This document shows positions 6,701 through 13,714 of a stretch of 15,332 nt of DNA, one piece after another; the first letter of the stretch is position 1, and each line of letters starts with the position of its first letter. A program made the translations under genes and the position numbers. Source of the DNA: Elusimicrobia bacterium RIFCSPLOWO2_01_FULL_59_12 (GTDB lineage Bacteria > Elusimicrobiota > Elusimicrobia > 2-01-FULL-59-12); contig MGUR01000062.1 of assembly GCA_001800075.1 (NCBI GenBank), positions 26,514-41,845 of the forward strand, written 5' to 3'. The notes under the pieces were generated by a model that did no database searches, was not told where the DNA came from, and worked only from the letters and a program-made list of their open reading frames with translations.

Positions 6701-6837
6701 TCCTATTGAGAAAAGCCCGGCGCGGCAATCCCCCGGTTTTGCGGGATTGCTCCGTACCACGCCTGCGTATCTGCGTGGTACGGGCCTCCTCGATGAAAAA
6801 CAAGGAGGGGCCCGGCGCTTCGCTTCTCGCAATGACG
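6675..6837. repeat. Composite palindromic repeat element (163 bp) with inverted ends
   Basis: The ends GTCATGGCGAG (6675-6685) and CTCGCAATGAC (6827-6837) are inverted repeats matching at 10 of 11 positions. Inside are a perfect 11-bp inverted repeat (CCGTACCACGC / GCGTGGTACGG, about 6762-6783), a CAATCCC/GGGATTG pair (from 6726), and CCTCCT/AGGAGG (about 6785-6808). GCCCGGCGC occurs twice as a direct repeat. It has the layout of a non-autonomous miniature palindromic element. It fills the gap between the M23 and TPR genes and supplies the TPR gene's likely start codon. Confidence 0.75.
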
Positions 6838-6843
6838 GCATGT

Positions 6844-7734
6844 TTAAAATTCCGTTTCGGTCCACGGTTTGGGGTCCACGGCGACGCCGTGCACGTACAA
6901 GCCCCAGTGCACATGCGGCGCGGTGCTTAGCCCCGTAGACCCCACCGTGCCGAGCTTATGCCCCCTCACGACCTTCTGATCCGGCACCACGGACATGGAA
7001 TTCATGTGGAGGTAAATCGTCATCACGCCCTGCCCATGGTTCACCAGGACCGTCTTGCCGTGGGCTTTCAATGTGGAGGCCATCAGGATCGTGCCGGCGG
7101 CCGGGGCCAGGATCGGGGCGCCGCTCTTGGCTTTAATATCGTACCCCTTGTGGAAGCCCGCATTGATCGTCTTGTTCCTCACCCTCTTTAGGCCGAATTC
7201 GCCGATGACAGGGCCGTCCACGGGATAATCAAAGGTCCCCTCCCAATGTTGTTCCGGCGTGACGGTCAACAGAAGTTTGCGGATCCGCGCGCCTTCCTGG
7301 CGCTCCCAGCGGAAAAGAGCGCTTTTTTCCGAAGTGAAGTTGACCGTTTCCATGACAAAAGTCCGTGTCGCAACCTGTACGGATCCCTCTGAGATGGTTC
7401 CCCACTTCCCGAGACGTTTTTGGTACTGCTGGATCCGAAGATCATAGAGACCCGGGACGGCATCGAGTCGAATGCCGATCAGCGCCCGCTGGGCGTCCGG
7501 CCCGATCGCAAAAAGCGGGTAGAACCCCTTGTGAAAGGCCACCCGCGTCCGCTCATTGGCGGTCACTCCGTCCGCGATCACGCGCAGGGCTTCTCCCGGC
7601 AGGGGCGTGGATGTCGACAGCAGGATTTCGACTGACGCCTGCAGAGGCATAGCAGAAAGCAGAAGGCAGAAGGCAGAGAGAACAACTCTAAAGCCGTCAT
7701 TCCCGCGGACGCGAAGGCGACGTCTAGGACTCAT
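6844..7734 (-). CDS. Secreted LytM/M23-family metallopeptidase (296 aa)
   Basis: Zn-dependent peptidase of the peptidoglycan-hydrolase type, acting in the periplasm. The C-terminal LytM domain (about 165-292) has the complete metal and catalytic set: HKGYD (His195, Asp199), His243 in YLHM, and HVHW (His274, His276). An active enzyme, rather than an EnvC/NlpD-type activator, is therefore likely. The N-terminal 35-160 is a beta-rich region of unknown role. The signal peptide MSPRRRLRVR...VVLSAFCLLLSAMPLQA is encoded partly by a 7-bp tandem repeat and a REP-like sequence. Start ATG 7734 overlaps the tyrS stop by 11 bases; longer readings through tyrS are shadows of that gene. No Shine-Dalgarno sequence is present, so translation is probably coupled to tyrS. 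Confidence 0.88.
   Translation of the reverse strand: MSPRRRLRVRGNDGFRVVLSAFCLLLSAMPLQASVEILLSTSTPLPGEALRVIADGVTANERTRVAFHKGFYPLFAIGPDAQRALIGIRLDAVPGLYDLRIQQYQKRLGKWGTISEGSVQVATRTFVMETVNFTSEKSALFRWERQEGARIRKLLLTVTPEQHWEGTFDYPVDGPVIGEFGLKRVRNKTINAGFHKGYDIKAKSGAPILAPAAGTILMASTLKAHGKTVLVNHGQGVMTIYLHMNSMSVVPDQKVVRGHKLGTVGSTGLSTAPHVHWGLYVHGVAVDPKPWTETEF
7652..7679. repeat. 7-bp tandem repeat encoding the M23 signal-peptide core
   Basis: Four head-to-tail units on the plus strand: GCAGAAA, GCAGAAG, GCAGAAG, GCAGAGA. On the minus strand they encode LSAFCLLLSA, the hydrophobic core of the M23 signal peptide. The unit length is not a multiple of three, so gain or loss of one unit would shift the frame. 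Confidence 0.85.
7694..7708 (+). repeat. Short REP-like fragment at the 5' end of the M23 gene
   Basis: CCGTCATTCCCGCGG here resembles, with one extra C, the minus-strand sequence at 3096-3110. A related CCGTCATTGCGAG occurs on the minus strand at the 6827-6839 end of the composite element. It is translated as part of the signal-peptide n-region (RVRGNDG). Confidence 0.55.
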
Positions 7735-8899
7735 TGGGAAGAATGCGGGCGAAACGGCGTTTGCCGACCTGGATGACCACTGGTTTTCTAACTTCGATGG
7801 AGTCTTTTCCGCCGGCGCGTTTGCCGTCGATCTCCACAGCGCCTTGCTCCAGCAGCCGCCGGGCCTCTTTCTTGCTCGGGGCCAGACCCGCTTCCGCAAG
7901 CAGATCGATGAGTGGAATCGGCGACTTGGACGTTTTGTGTTCAGGAACGGTTTCCGGCGCTTCTCTCCTGGAAAAGACACGATCGAATTCACGGGCCGCC
8001 GCCGCGGCGGCGTCTTCACCATGAAATTGCGACACGATCGTTTTTCCCAGCAGCACTTTAGCGTCGCGGGGGTGCATTTTTTCGACCGATGGCAGGTCGG
8101 CGCCGGTGAGCAGTTCAAAATATTTCGGCATCAGAGCGTCAGGGACCGACATCAGCTTGCCGAACATTTCTTGAGGCGGGTCGTTGAAAGCCACAGAGTT
8201 CCCATAGGACTTGGACATTTTCTTCGTCCCGTCCAAGCCCTCCAAAAGCGGCATCATCATGACCACCTGCGGCTCCTGCTTGTATTCCTTCTGCATCTGG
8301 CGCCCCATCAGCAGGTTGAATTTCTGATCGGTCCCGCCCAGTTCCACATCGGCCTGCACCGCCACGGAATCATAGCCTTGAAGGACCGGATAAAAGAGTT
8401 CCAGCAGCGTGATCGGCGTGGCTTCGGCGTACCGCTTGGCAAAATCGGCGCGCTGGAGCATCTGGGCGGCCGTGGCCAGTTTCATCAACTCCATCAAGCC
8501 GCCCTGGGTCGCCATGATGTTAAACCAGGAACTGTTGTGACGCACCTCCGTTTTGGCCGGATCCAACACCCGAAAAACCTGCTCTTGATAGGTCTTCGCG
8601 TTCTCCCAGATTGCCTGGGGCTTCAAGGCGGGGCGGGTCGTGGATTGACCGCTGGGATCGCCGATCTGAGCCGTGAAATCGCCAATGATGAATTCGACCC
8701 GATGGCCCAGGTCCTGGAAGGTCCGGAGCTTGCGGAGAACCACCAGATGTCCCAGATGCAGGTCCGGCGCGGTGGGGTCCACCCCCAGCTTGATGCGCAA
8801 GGGTTTTCCCTTTTTGAGCTTGGCCTGAAGCTCCGCTTCGGAAATGATCTCCGCCGCACCGCGCTTCATCATGCTCCAGTTTTCCGTCGATAAACTCAC
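7724..8899 (-). CDS. tyrS: Tyrosyl-tRNA synthetase, type 2 (391 aa)
   Basis: Class I aminoacyl-tRNA synthetase that charges tRNA-Tyr in the cytoplasm. The HIGH-type motif is HLGH (48-51) within KLGVDPTAPDLHLGH. The tyrosine-recognition motif YPVLQGYD (170-177) keeps Tyr, Gln and Asp. GTDQKFN (189-195) and KMSKS (227-231) follow. The C-terminal S4 RNA-binding domain (about 330-388) includes LAPSKKEARRLLEQGAVEI. Length is standard. The start is taken as GTG 8899 (MSLSTENWSMMKRGAAEII) because it aligns with the usual N-terminus and lies just after the promoter; the reading from 8956 would begin upstream of that promoter. An internal ATG at 8869/8872 is a weaker choice. The M23 gene overlaps its 3' end. 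Confidence 0.95.
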   Translation of the reverse strand: MSLSTENWSMMKRGAAEIISEAELQAKLKKGKPLRIKLGVDPTAPDLHLGHLVVLRKLRTFQDLGHRVEFIIGDFTAQIGDPSGQSTTRPALKPQAIWENAKTYQEQVFRVLDPAKTEVRHNSSWFNIMATQGGLMELMKLATAAQMLQRADFAKRYAEATPITLLELFYPVLQGYDSVAVQADVELGGTDQKFNLLMGRQMQKEYKQEPQVVMMMPLLEGLDGTKKMSKSYGNSVAFNDPPQEMFGKLMSVPDALMPKYFELLTGADLPSVEKMHPRDAKVLLGKTIVSQFHGEDAAAAAAREFDRVFSRREAPETVPEHKTSKSPIPLIDLLAEAGLAPSKKEARRLLEQGAVEIDGKRAGGKDSIEVRKPVVIQVGKRRFARILPNES

Positions 8900-8910
8900 G
8901 CGCTCATCGT

Positions 8911-8939
8911 ATAATACCTGCCCGTTCAAGACAAGTGAA
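8911..8939 (-). promoter_or_regulatory. Promoter for tyrS and the downstream minus-strand genes
   Basis: TTCACT (8934-8939, four of six matches) and TATTAT (8911-8916, five of six) are separated by 17 bases. The predicted start is near 8904, about 5 bases before the tyrS GTG, so the mRNA would have almost no leader. That fits the absence of a Shine-Dalgarno sequence there. Confidence 0.5.
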
Positions 8940-9000
8940 CAGCCAGGCCCAGCCAAATCCCTAGGCCCTTCGGCCCGCCTTTTTTAGCCCTAAGCCCCAT

Positions 9001-9028
9001 TTAACACCCGTCGGAAACTCCGTAAACT
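9001..9028 (+). promoter_or_regulatory. Possible promoter of the large multidomain gene
   Basis: TTAACA (9001-9006, five of six) and TAAACT (9023-9028, four of six) with a 16-base spacer. Transcription would start near 9035, which is downstream of the ATG at 9031 and favours the ATG at 9085. The region is divergent from the tyrS promoter, about 60 bases away. Confidence 0.4.
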
Positions 9029-9084
9029 TTATGGACCCTCCGAACGCGCGCGTGTCCCGCGCGCCCCCGCGTTCGAGCTTCCCT

Positions 9085-12000
9085 ATGGGAATACGCCTTC
9101 AGCGCCTGACTTCTTCTGTCCTGATCTTCACGTTGATCGGGGACCCCCTGACGACTGCCGCCGCGAGCGAGTTTGGCCTGCCGGGCCCGGTCGAGAATTC
9201 GATTCAAGAAACCGCGCGCTATCGGGAAGAAGCCCTTTCCCTGGCGACGCTCTCTGAGAACACGTTCCCCTTCCGTCCGTTCACCTCTTTCTGGACACAA
9301 CTCAAGCAAACGTCGCCCGCAAGCCAAGCCCTGCGATGGGGCTCTACCGGGATATTTTCCCTGGCTGTCTTCGGCGGCCTCCTGCTCCATGGCGTCCCTT
9401 GGGGCCATATCGCGCTTTATGCCGGTGCGGCGGCCGGTTTACTTGCACACACGCCATCCGGCGAAGAGCCCGCCGGAAAACCCGATTTCATCAAAATCGA
9501 AGTGGCGAAAGCAGATCCCTCGCATCCCAATGAAATCATGATCACCACGTATGCGGATCAACCCGGGATCATCCGCGCTTTCACGGCGTTTCCCAAAAAA
9601 CGGGGCGTCAACATCGCCGGAGGAACCCGGTCGGAACCTCTGGAAATAGGCGCCGTTACTCACCTTGTTCTGGAAGAACACTCGCTTTCTGAAATGGAAA
9701 CTTTAAGGACAGACATACGGAATAATTTAAAAATACCTCTCGCCAAGGCAGGACCGAAGAGAAAGATGGCCCGTTATCACATCAGCGCCTTACTGTTGAA
9801 TAAACCGGGCATTTTCAATGATTTTCTTGATCGGATCTCGGCCGAAATCCCTGAAATGAACATCATCAGGCTCTCCAGCGATCCCACGGCGCCGGACGCG
9901 GAGTACGCGTGGATGGAGATGGAAGAAATCGCCATCCCGGAAGCGTCAAAAAAATATGGGGATCGAACTCCCGATGAGGTCCTCCAGGACGTCTTGGCGG
10001 CCCTGCAGCAAGGCGAATCTCCTCTGATCGGTGATTACGAGGTCAGTCAGGCCGATGTGTCCAAAGCGACCCTTAATGAATTCATGCGGGCCTTGCAAAA
10101 AAATAAAATCGTCAGGAAACATTCCTGGCTGCATCGCATGGTGACGACGGACTCATGGATTTTGACGCTTCTGGGGTGGAACGGCCGCGTGGATAAAGAC
10201 GTTGTGAAATGGTTCGAGCACGGGATGAAAAAAGCGGAAATACTGCATGCCGGGGAACAGCGCGACAGTGAAGATCATCCGGAATATGTCGTTCACCCCT
10301 ATAGCGTGACAGTCAAATTGATCAAACAAGGCGTTCGCGACCCCGTCTACCTGCTCGCCGCCCTGCTGCATGACGCCATGGAAACCCGGGCCCCGGAACT
10401 GGTGCTCGAACTGATCCATCACGAATTCCCCGGCATCAAACACAAGCTGGAATACATCTTGGACTACATCACGAATTACAAAACGCAGAATTATGCCGCG
10501 TACGTGGGGAAACTAACCGCCAAGGGAGGCATTAATCTCCTGGCTCTTAAATTAGCCGACATGGAGGACAACCTCGTAACGATCTTTCAAGTTAAAGACG
10601 ACCCCGGTTACGCCGGCAGACAGATCGCCAAGCGGATTCGTTTCGGACTCCCCATCGTATCGTGGGAGCCGACCCTGAAGAACGATGTCTACACGAACAG
10701 CCGGCGCGACTTTCTCAGGACGCTGATTGGGCAAAGCGAGGAAGTCTCTGATGAGGAATTCCTGCAGCAATATCTCCAGCCAAGGGAGCAGAAGGAAACA
10801 CCCGCCGCGCAACAAATTATAGACATCAACATCTTCTTGAAATGGGCGGACAGGAACGAAGCGTCCTTGCCCATGGACCTGGGGAAGGAACGCATCGACC
10901 ATTTCAAGTCACGTCTTTTTAGCTTGAGGCAATGGCTCATAAAAACAAATGGCTCCCCTCCCATGAACCTGCAACAACCAGTGACTCTTATGAATTTCAA
11001 CGGTACCTTCATTGAGCAAATGGGCGCTCCGGAGCATGTGGTTGATAAGACCCTGCTTGATCAGATTCTATACGCCACGCCCACCACGCTGGACATGATT
11101 CTCCATAATCATCCCGAAAAAGTTTTTATCAGCCCTACGGAACGCGCTTACCCCGAAGAGGGGCGCACGCTCTATATGGCGCTTGACGCTCCCCTTGAGA
11201 TCGCCAACCGGAAGATCGCCGCGTTGCGCATTAAATCCATCCGTCCTCGACTCAATGACGACGGGACCGTGCGATCCTACCCTGTAGGATCAACGGGCTA
11301 TGCCCCCTATACCATCGTGACGCACCCGGATGGGTCCTATACAAAAAGACCCAATCCGCCCGAACCCCACGGGACAATGACACAAGTGTCCGCGAGTCGG
11401 GAAATCGACATCATGAAAAGACTGCTGGATGTCCCGGGGGTGGAAGCGGATATTCCCATCGGATGGGGTCGCCTGAACTTTCGTCTGCATGAAAAAGAAC
11501 CCACCGCCTTTGTGATCGCGGGATTGAAGGCCGACGACACGCGCCTCAACATCTCCCTGCGCCATCTTCACATGGTAAGCAGAAGGACCGGAGAACGCAC
11601 GTTGCTGCAGCCGGAACAGGCCCGCCAGGCCGTGACCTCCATTGCCCTCATGCTTAGGCGTCTGCACGACGCCGGGATTTATCATGGAAGCGTGTACTTT
11701 GCCAACCTCGGCGTTGAAAAACGGGTGCAGGGCGACCTTGCCATCGTGCTCCGTGATTTTGGATTGAGCGCGGAGAAAACAGCCCTGGGCCCGTCTTTTT
11801 CAAAAACACAAGACGCGGCGTTGAGGTTTTTAGACCTGTGGCGTTTACTCTACGACCTGTTGGTCAATGAGCTGGATTATCTTGTCGTGGATTTCATACG
11901 CGCGTATTTTCAAGGATCGCACATTCCCCCTTCATCGCTGGAAGCGGCCGTCCGGCAAATTCGCGAAAGAAAGTGGATCACCGTATGGTCCCTATTCCGC

Positions 12001-12300
12001 GACCCTCAATCAAGACTGCCTAAGCTCGGGTTCGGCCCGCGAGATCCCACTCTCGCGCATTTTTGGAACTGCCTGCTTGTTATTTCCAGCGGCCCTGAAA
12101 ATAAAAAACCGGATGGCCGGGAGACCCCCCCATCCAACGGCGGTTCGCTCCCGCTTGTCATTCCCATCTGGGGTCTTCTCACGCACCATCTTTCATTTCT
12201 CGACTTTCTCCCGTTTATCGCGGCGGGATTGGCCGTATTTATCGCGCTGCGATGGCTTCATAAAAACGCCTCTCGCCAACTATTCCTCCGGAGTGCGTAG
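9085..12300 (+). CDS. Membrane-linked multidomain protein: ACT-ACT, RelA/SpoT-type HD, kinase-like domain (1071 aa)
   Basis: Numbering is from ATG 9085; starting at ATG 9031 adds 18 residues. The N-terminus (RLQRLTSSVLIFTLIG) resembles a signal peptide or anchor. Two hydrophobic segments lie near 89-122. Two ACT-like domains follow: about 149-217 (TYADQPGIIRAFTAFPKKRG) and 228-308 (LLLNKPGIFNDFLDRIS). An HD domain (about 380-530) matches the RelA/SpoT hydrolase pattern: His388-x-Gly-x-x-Arg393, His404 in YVVHPYSV, His429-Asp430 in LLAALLHDAMET, and Asp492 in LALKLADMEDN. In HDxxED, Glu433 is kept but Asp is Thr434. No synthetase domain is present. A kinase-like region (about 700-930) has candidates Lys717 and Glu773, the loop HGSVYFANLG (Ser869 in place of the catalytic Asp, Asn874 kept) and DFG at 891-893. 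Hydrophobic segments close the protein (1022-1060). Proposed role: sensing and turning over a nucleotide signal. This is inference. Confidence 0.8.
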   Translation: MGIRLQRLTSSVLIFTLIGDPLTTAAASEFGLPGPVENSIQETARYREEALSLATLSENTFPFRPFTSFWTQLKQTSPASQALRWGSTGIFSLAVFGGLLLHGVPWGHIALYAGAAAGLLAHTPSGEEPAGKPDFIKIEVAKADPSHPNEIMITTYADQPGIIRAFTAFPKKRGVNIAGGTRSEPLEIGAVTHLVLEEHSLSEMETLRTDIRNNLKIPLAKAGPKRKMARYHISALLLNKPGIFNDFLDRISAEIPEMNIIRLSSDPTAPDAEYAWMEMEEIAIPEASKKYGDRTPDEVLQDVLAALQQGESPLIGDYEVSQADVSKATLNEFMRALQKNKIVRKHSWLHRMVTTDSWILTLLGWNGRVDKDVVKWFEHGMKKAEILHAGEQRDSEDHPEYVVHPYSVTVKLIKQGVRDPVYLLAALLHDAMETRAPELVLELIHHEFPGIKHKLEYILDYITNYKTQNYAAYVGKLTAKGGINLLALKLADMEDNLVTIFQVKDDPGYAGRQIAKRIRFGLPIVSWEPTLKNDVYTNSRRDFLRTLIGQSEEVSDEEFLQQYLQPREQKETPAAQQIIDINIFLKWADRNEASLPMDLGKERIDHFKSRLFSLRQWLIKTNGSPPMNLQQPVTLMNFNGTFIEQMGAPEHVVDKTLLDQILYATPTTLDMILHNHPEKVFISPTERAYPEEGRTLYMALDAPLEIANRKIAALRIKSIRPRLNDDGTVRSYPVGSTGYAPYTIVTHPDGSYTKRPNPPEPHGTMTQVSASREIDIMKRLLDVPGVEADIPIGWGRLNFRLHEKEPTAFVIAGLKADDTRLNISLRHLHMVSRRTGERTLLQPEQARQAVTSIALMLRRLHDAGIYHGSVYFANLGVEKRVQGDLAIVLRDFGLSAEKTALGPSFSKTQDAALRFLDLWRLLYDLLVNELDYLVVDFIRAYFQGSHIPPSSLEAAVRQIRERKWITVWSLFRDPQSRLPKLGFGPRDPTLAHFWNCLLVISSGPENKKPDGRETPPSNGGSLPLVIPIWGLLTHHLSFLDFLPFIAAGLAVFIALRWLHKNASRQLFLRSA

Positions 12301-12312
12301 TAAAATAGCGGC

Positions 12313-13653
12313 ATGCCGTCCTTCTTCGACGCGCCCGTCCTGCGCATCCGCGACTTCCGCCTGCTGGTCATTAATAAATTCCTGCTGACGTTCGGCGTGC
12401 AGATGATCGGCGTCATCGTGGGCTGGCAGATTTACCAGATGACCCATGATCCCCTTTCCCTGGGACTGATTGGTTTCGCGGAGGCGGCCGCGTTCATCGC
12501 TTTTGCCTTATGGGCCGGGCGCGCCGCCGACCTAACCGAAAAGCGTTTCCTGATCCTTTCTTCCGAGGCGGTCGTGCTTCTGTGCGCGCTGGCGCTTTGC
12601 GCGCTGACTTTGAAAGGCAATATCCGGACGCTCCCGATCTATCTGGTTATCGGCCTGAGCGGTATGGCCCGGGCTTTTCTGTGGTCCTCTTCAACCGCCT
12701 TCTCCGAGCTGATCGTCCCCAAAGAAATCTATTCTTCAGCGGCGGCGTGGCACGCGTCCGCGTGGGAAATCGCGTCCATCCTGGGACCGGCGGCGGGCGG
12801 GCTGCTATACGGGGTCTCCGGGCCAAAAACCGCCTATCTCGCAGCTGCGTTGTTTGTCGCAGCCTCGCTTTACTTTGCTGCCGGACTGAAAAAGCTCCAC
12901 CCCTCACCCCCGCCCTCTCCCCTCCTGGAGGGGAGAGGGGATCTCTTAGATGATTCCCTTGCTCCTTTTCAAGGGGAGAGGGTGCAGGGTAAGGGGTTGG
13001 TTCAAAGTCTATCTGAAGGCATCCGATTTGTTTTCAGCCGCCAGATCATCCTGGCGGCGTTGGCGCTGGATATGTTTGCGGTGCTGTTCGGAGGGGTGGT
13101 GGCGGTGCTTCCTATATTCGCCGAAATCCTGCGGGTGGGTCCGGCCGGCCTGGGACTCCTGCGAGCGTCCCAGGGCCTGGGGGCTATCATCATGGCCATC
13201 CTCCAGACCCGCCGGCCCCCGTTCCGGAACACCGGCCGCACCTTGTTGATCGCGGTCGGCGTTTTCGGCCTGTGCATCATCGCCTTCGGCCTGTCCAAAA
13301 ATTTCTACCTCTGCATGGTTTTGCTGGCGCTTGCGGGCGCGGCGGACAACGTCAGCGTGGTCATCCGCGCAAGCATCCTCCAGGCGGCCACCCCGGACCA
13401 CATGCGGGGGAGAGTCTCAGCCGTGAACGGCATATTTATCGGTTCGTCCAACGAAATTGGCATGTTTGAATCGGGCCTGGCAGCTAAGTTCATGGGAATC
13501 GTGCCTTCAGTCGTATTTGGGGGGATCATGACTCTTATTACGGTGGGGGCCACGATGGGTCTAGCCCCCCAACTAAGGAAGCTGAAAAACATCGCAAGCT
13601 TAGGCCAGGCCGCGGAAGGCTTCAGCGTGGAAATCGAGCGCAACCCCATGTAA
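12313..13653 (+). CDS. MFS transporter, EntS/MFS_3-like (446 aa)
   Basis: Major facilitator protein with about 12 membrane helices. The N-terminus VLRIRDFRLLVINKFLLTFG and the loop AGRAADLTEKRFLIL (68-82) carry the MFS motif A region. LVIGLSGMARAFLWSS and ILGPAAGGLLYG (156-167) resemble the EntS-type exporter group, as does the RGRVSAVNGIF motif in the second half. The substrate cannot be told; siderophore or drug export is typical of relatives. Residues 197-229, in the central loop between helices 6 and 7, come from an inserted palindromic repeat read in frame. The ATG lies 12 bases after the stop of the large gene, with no Shine-Dalgarno sequence, so shared transcription is likely. It converges with the cysteine desulfurase gene. 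Confidence 0.88.
   Translation: MPSFFDAPVLRIRDFRLLVINKFLLTFGVQMIGVIVGWQIYQMTHDPLSLGLIGFAEAAAFIAFALWAGRAADLTEKRFLILSSEAVVLLCALALCALTLKGNIRTLPIYLVIGLSGMARAFLWSSSTAFSELIVPKEIYSSAAAWHASAWEIASILGPAAGGLLYGVSGPKTAYLAAALFVAASLYFAAGLKKLHPSPPPSPLLEGRGDLLDDSLAPFQGERVQGKGLVQSLSEGIRFVFSRQIILAALALDMFAVLFGGVVAVLPIFAEILRVGPAGLGLLRASQGLGAIIMAILQTRRPPFRNTGRTLLIAVGVFGLCIIAFGLSKNFYLCMVLLALAGAADNVSVVIRASILQAATPDHMRGRVSAVNGIFIGSSNEIGMFESGLAAKFMGIVPSVVFGGIMTLITVGATMGLAPQLRKLKNIASLGQAAEGFSVEIERNPM
12901..12999. repeat. Palindromic repeat inserted in frame in the MFS gene
   Basis: The core is CCCTCTCCCCTCC (12913-12925) and GGAGGGGAGAGGG (12927-12939), a perfect 13-bp inverted repeat around a single T. GGGGAGAGGG recurs at 12973-12982, and the block is bounded by CCCTCACCC and GGGTAAGGGG. 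Its 99 bases encode a Pro/Gly-rich 33-residue insert (PSPPPSPLLEGRG...) in the cytoplasmic loop without breaking the frame. Confidence 0.85.
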
Positions 13654-13714
13654 GCCGGCTTATAGTCCAACATGCGGGCCCGCGTGATATCAGGGCCCTG
13701 ATAATCAGCCGGCT
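13653..13714. terminator. Nested palindromes between convergent genes, possible bidirectional terminator
   Basis: AGCCGGCT occurs at 13653-13660 and 13707-13714 and can pair across the gap. Inside are GCGGGCCCGC (13674-13683) and the perfect 16-bp palindrome TATCAGGGCCCTGATA (13688-13703). It starts at the MFS stop and includes the desulfurase stop (13705-13707). No U-run is present, so an intrinsic terminator is only one reading. Confidence 0.5.

Noticed and set aside
7735..8118. N-terminal extension of the M23 reading frame into tyrS
   Set aside because: The frame is open, but its translation is a basic, low-quality shadow of tyrS. The signal peptide starts at 7734.
7556..8893. Long plus-strand open frame (445 codons) opposite tyrS and the M23 gene
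   Set aside because: It is antisense to a clear tyrS. The translation is His/Arg/Gln-rich with no recognisable domain, as expected for a shadow frame in GC-rich DNA.
8964..8985. GGCC-CTTC-GGCC hairpin followed by six T on the plus strand
   Set aside because: The stem is only 4 bp, three bases separate it from the T run, and no plus-strand gene ends before it. An intrinsic terminator is not supported.
12301..12306. TAAAAT six bases before the MFS ATG, suggesting a leaderless promoter
   Set aside because: No -35-like hexamer lies at 16-18 bases, and the gene follows the upstream stop by 12 bases, so co-transcription is simpler.
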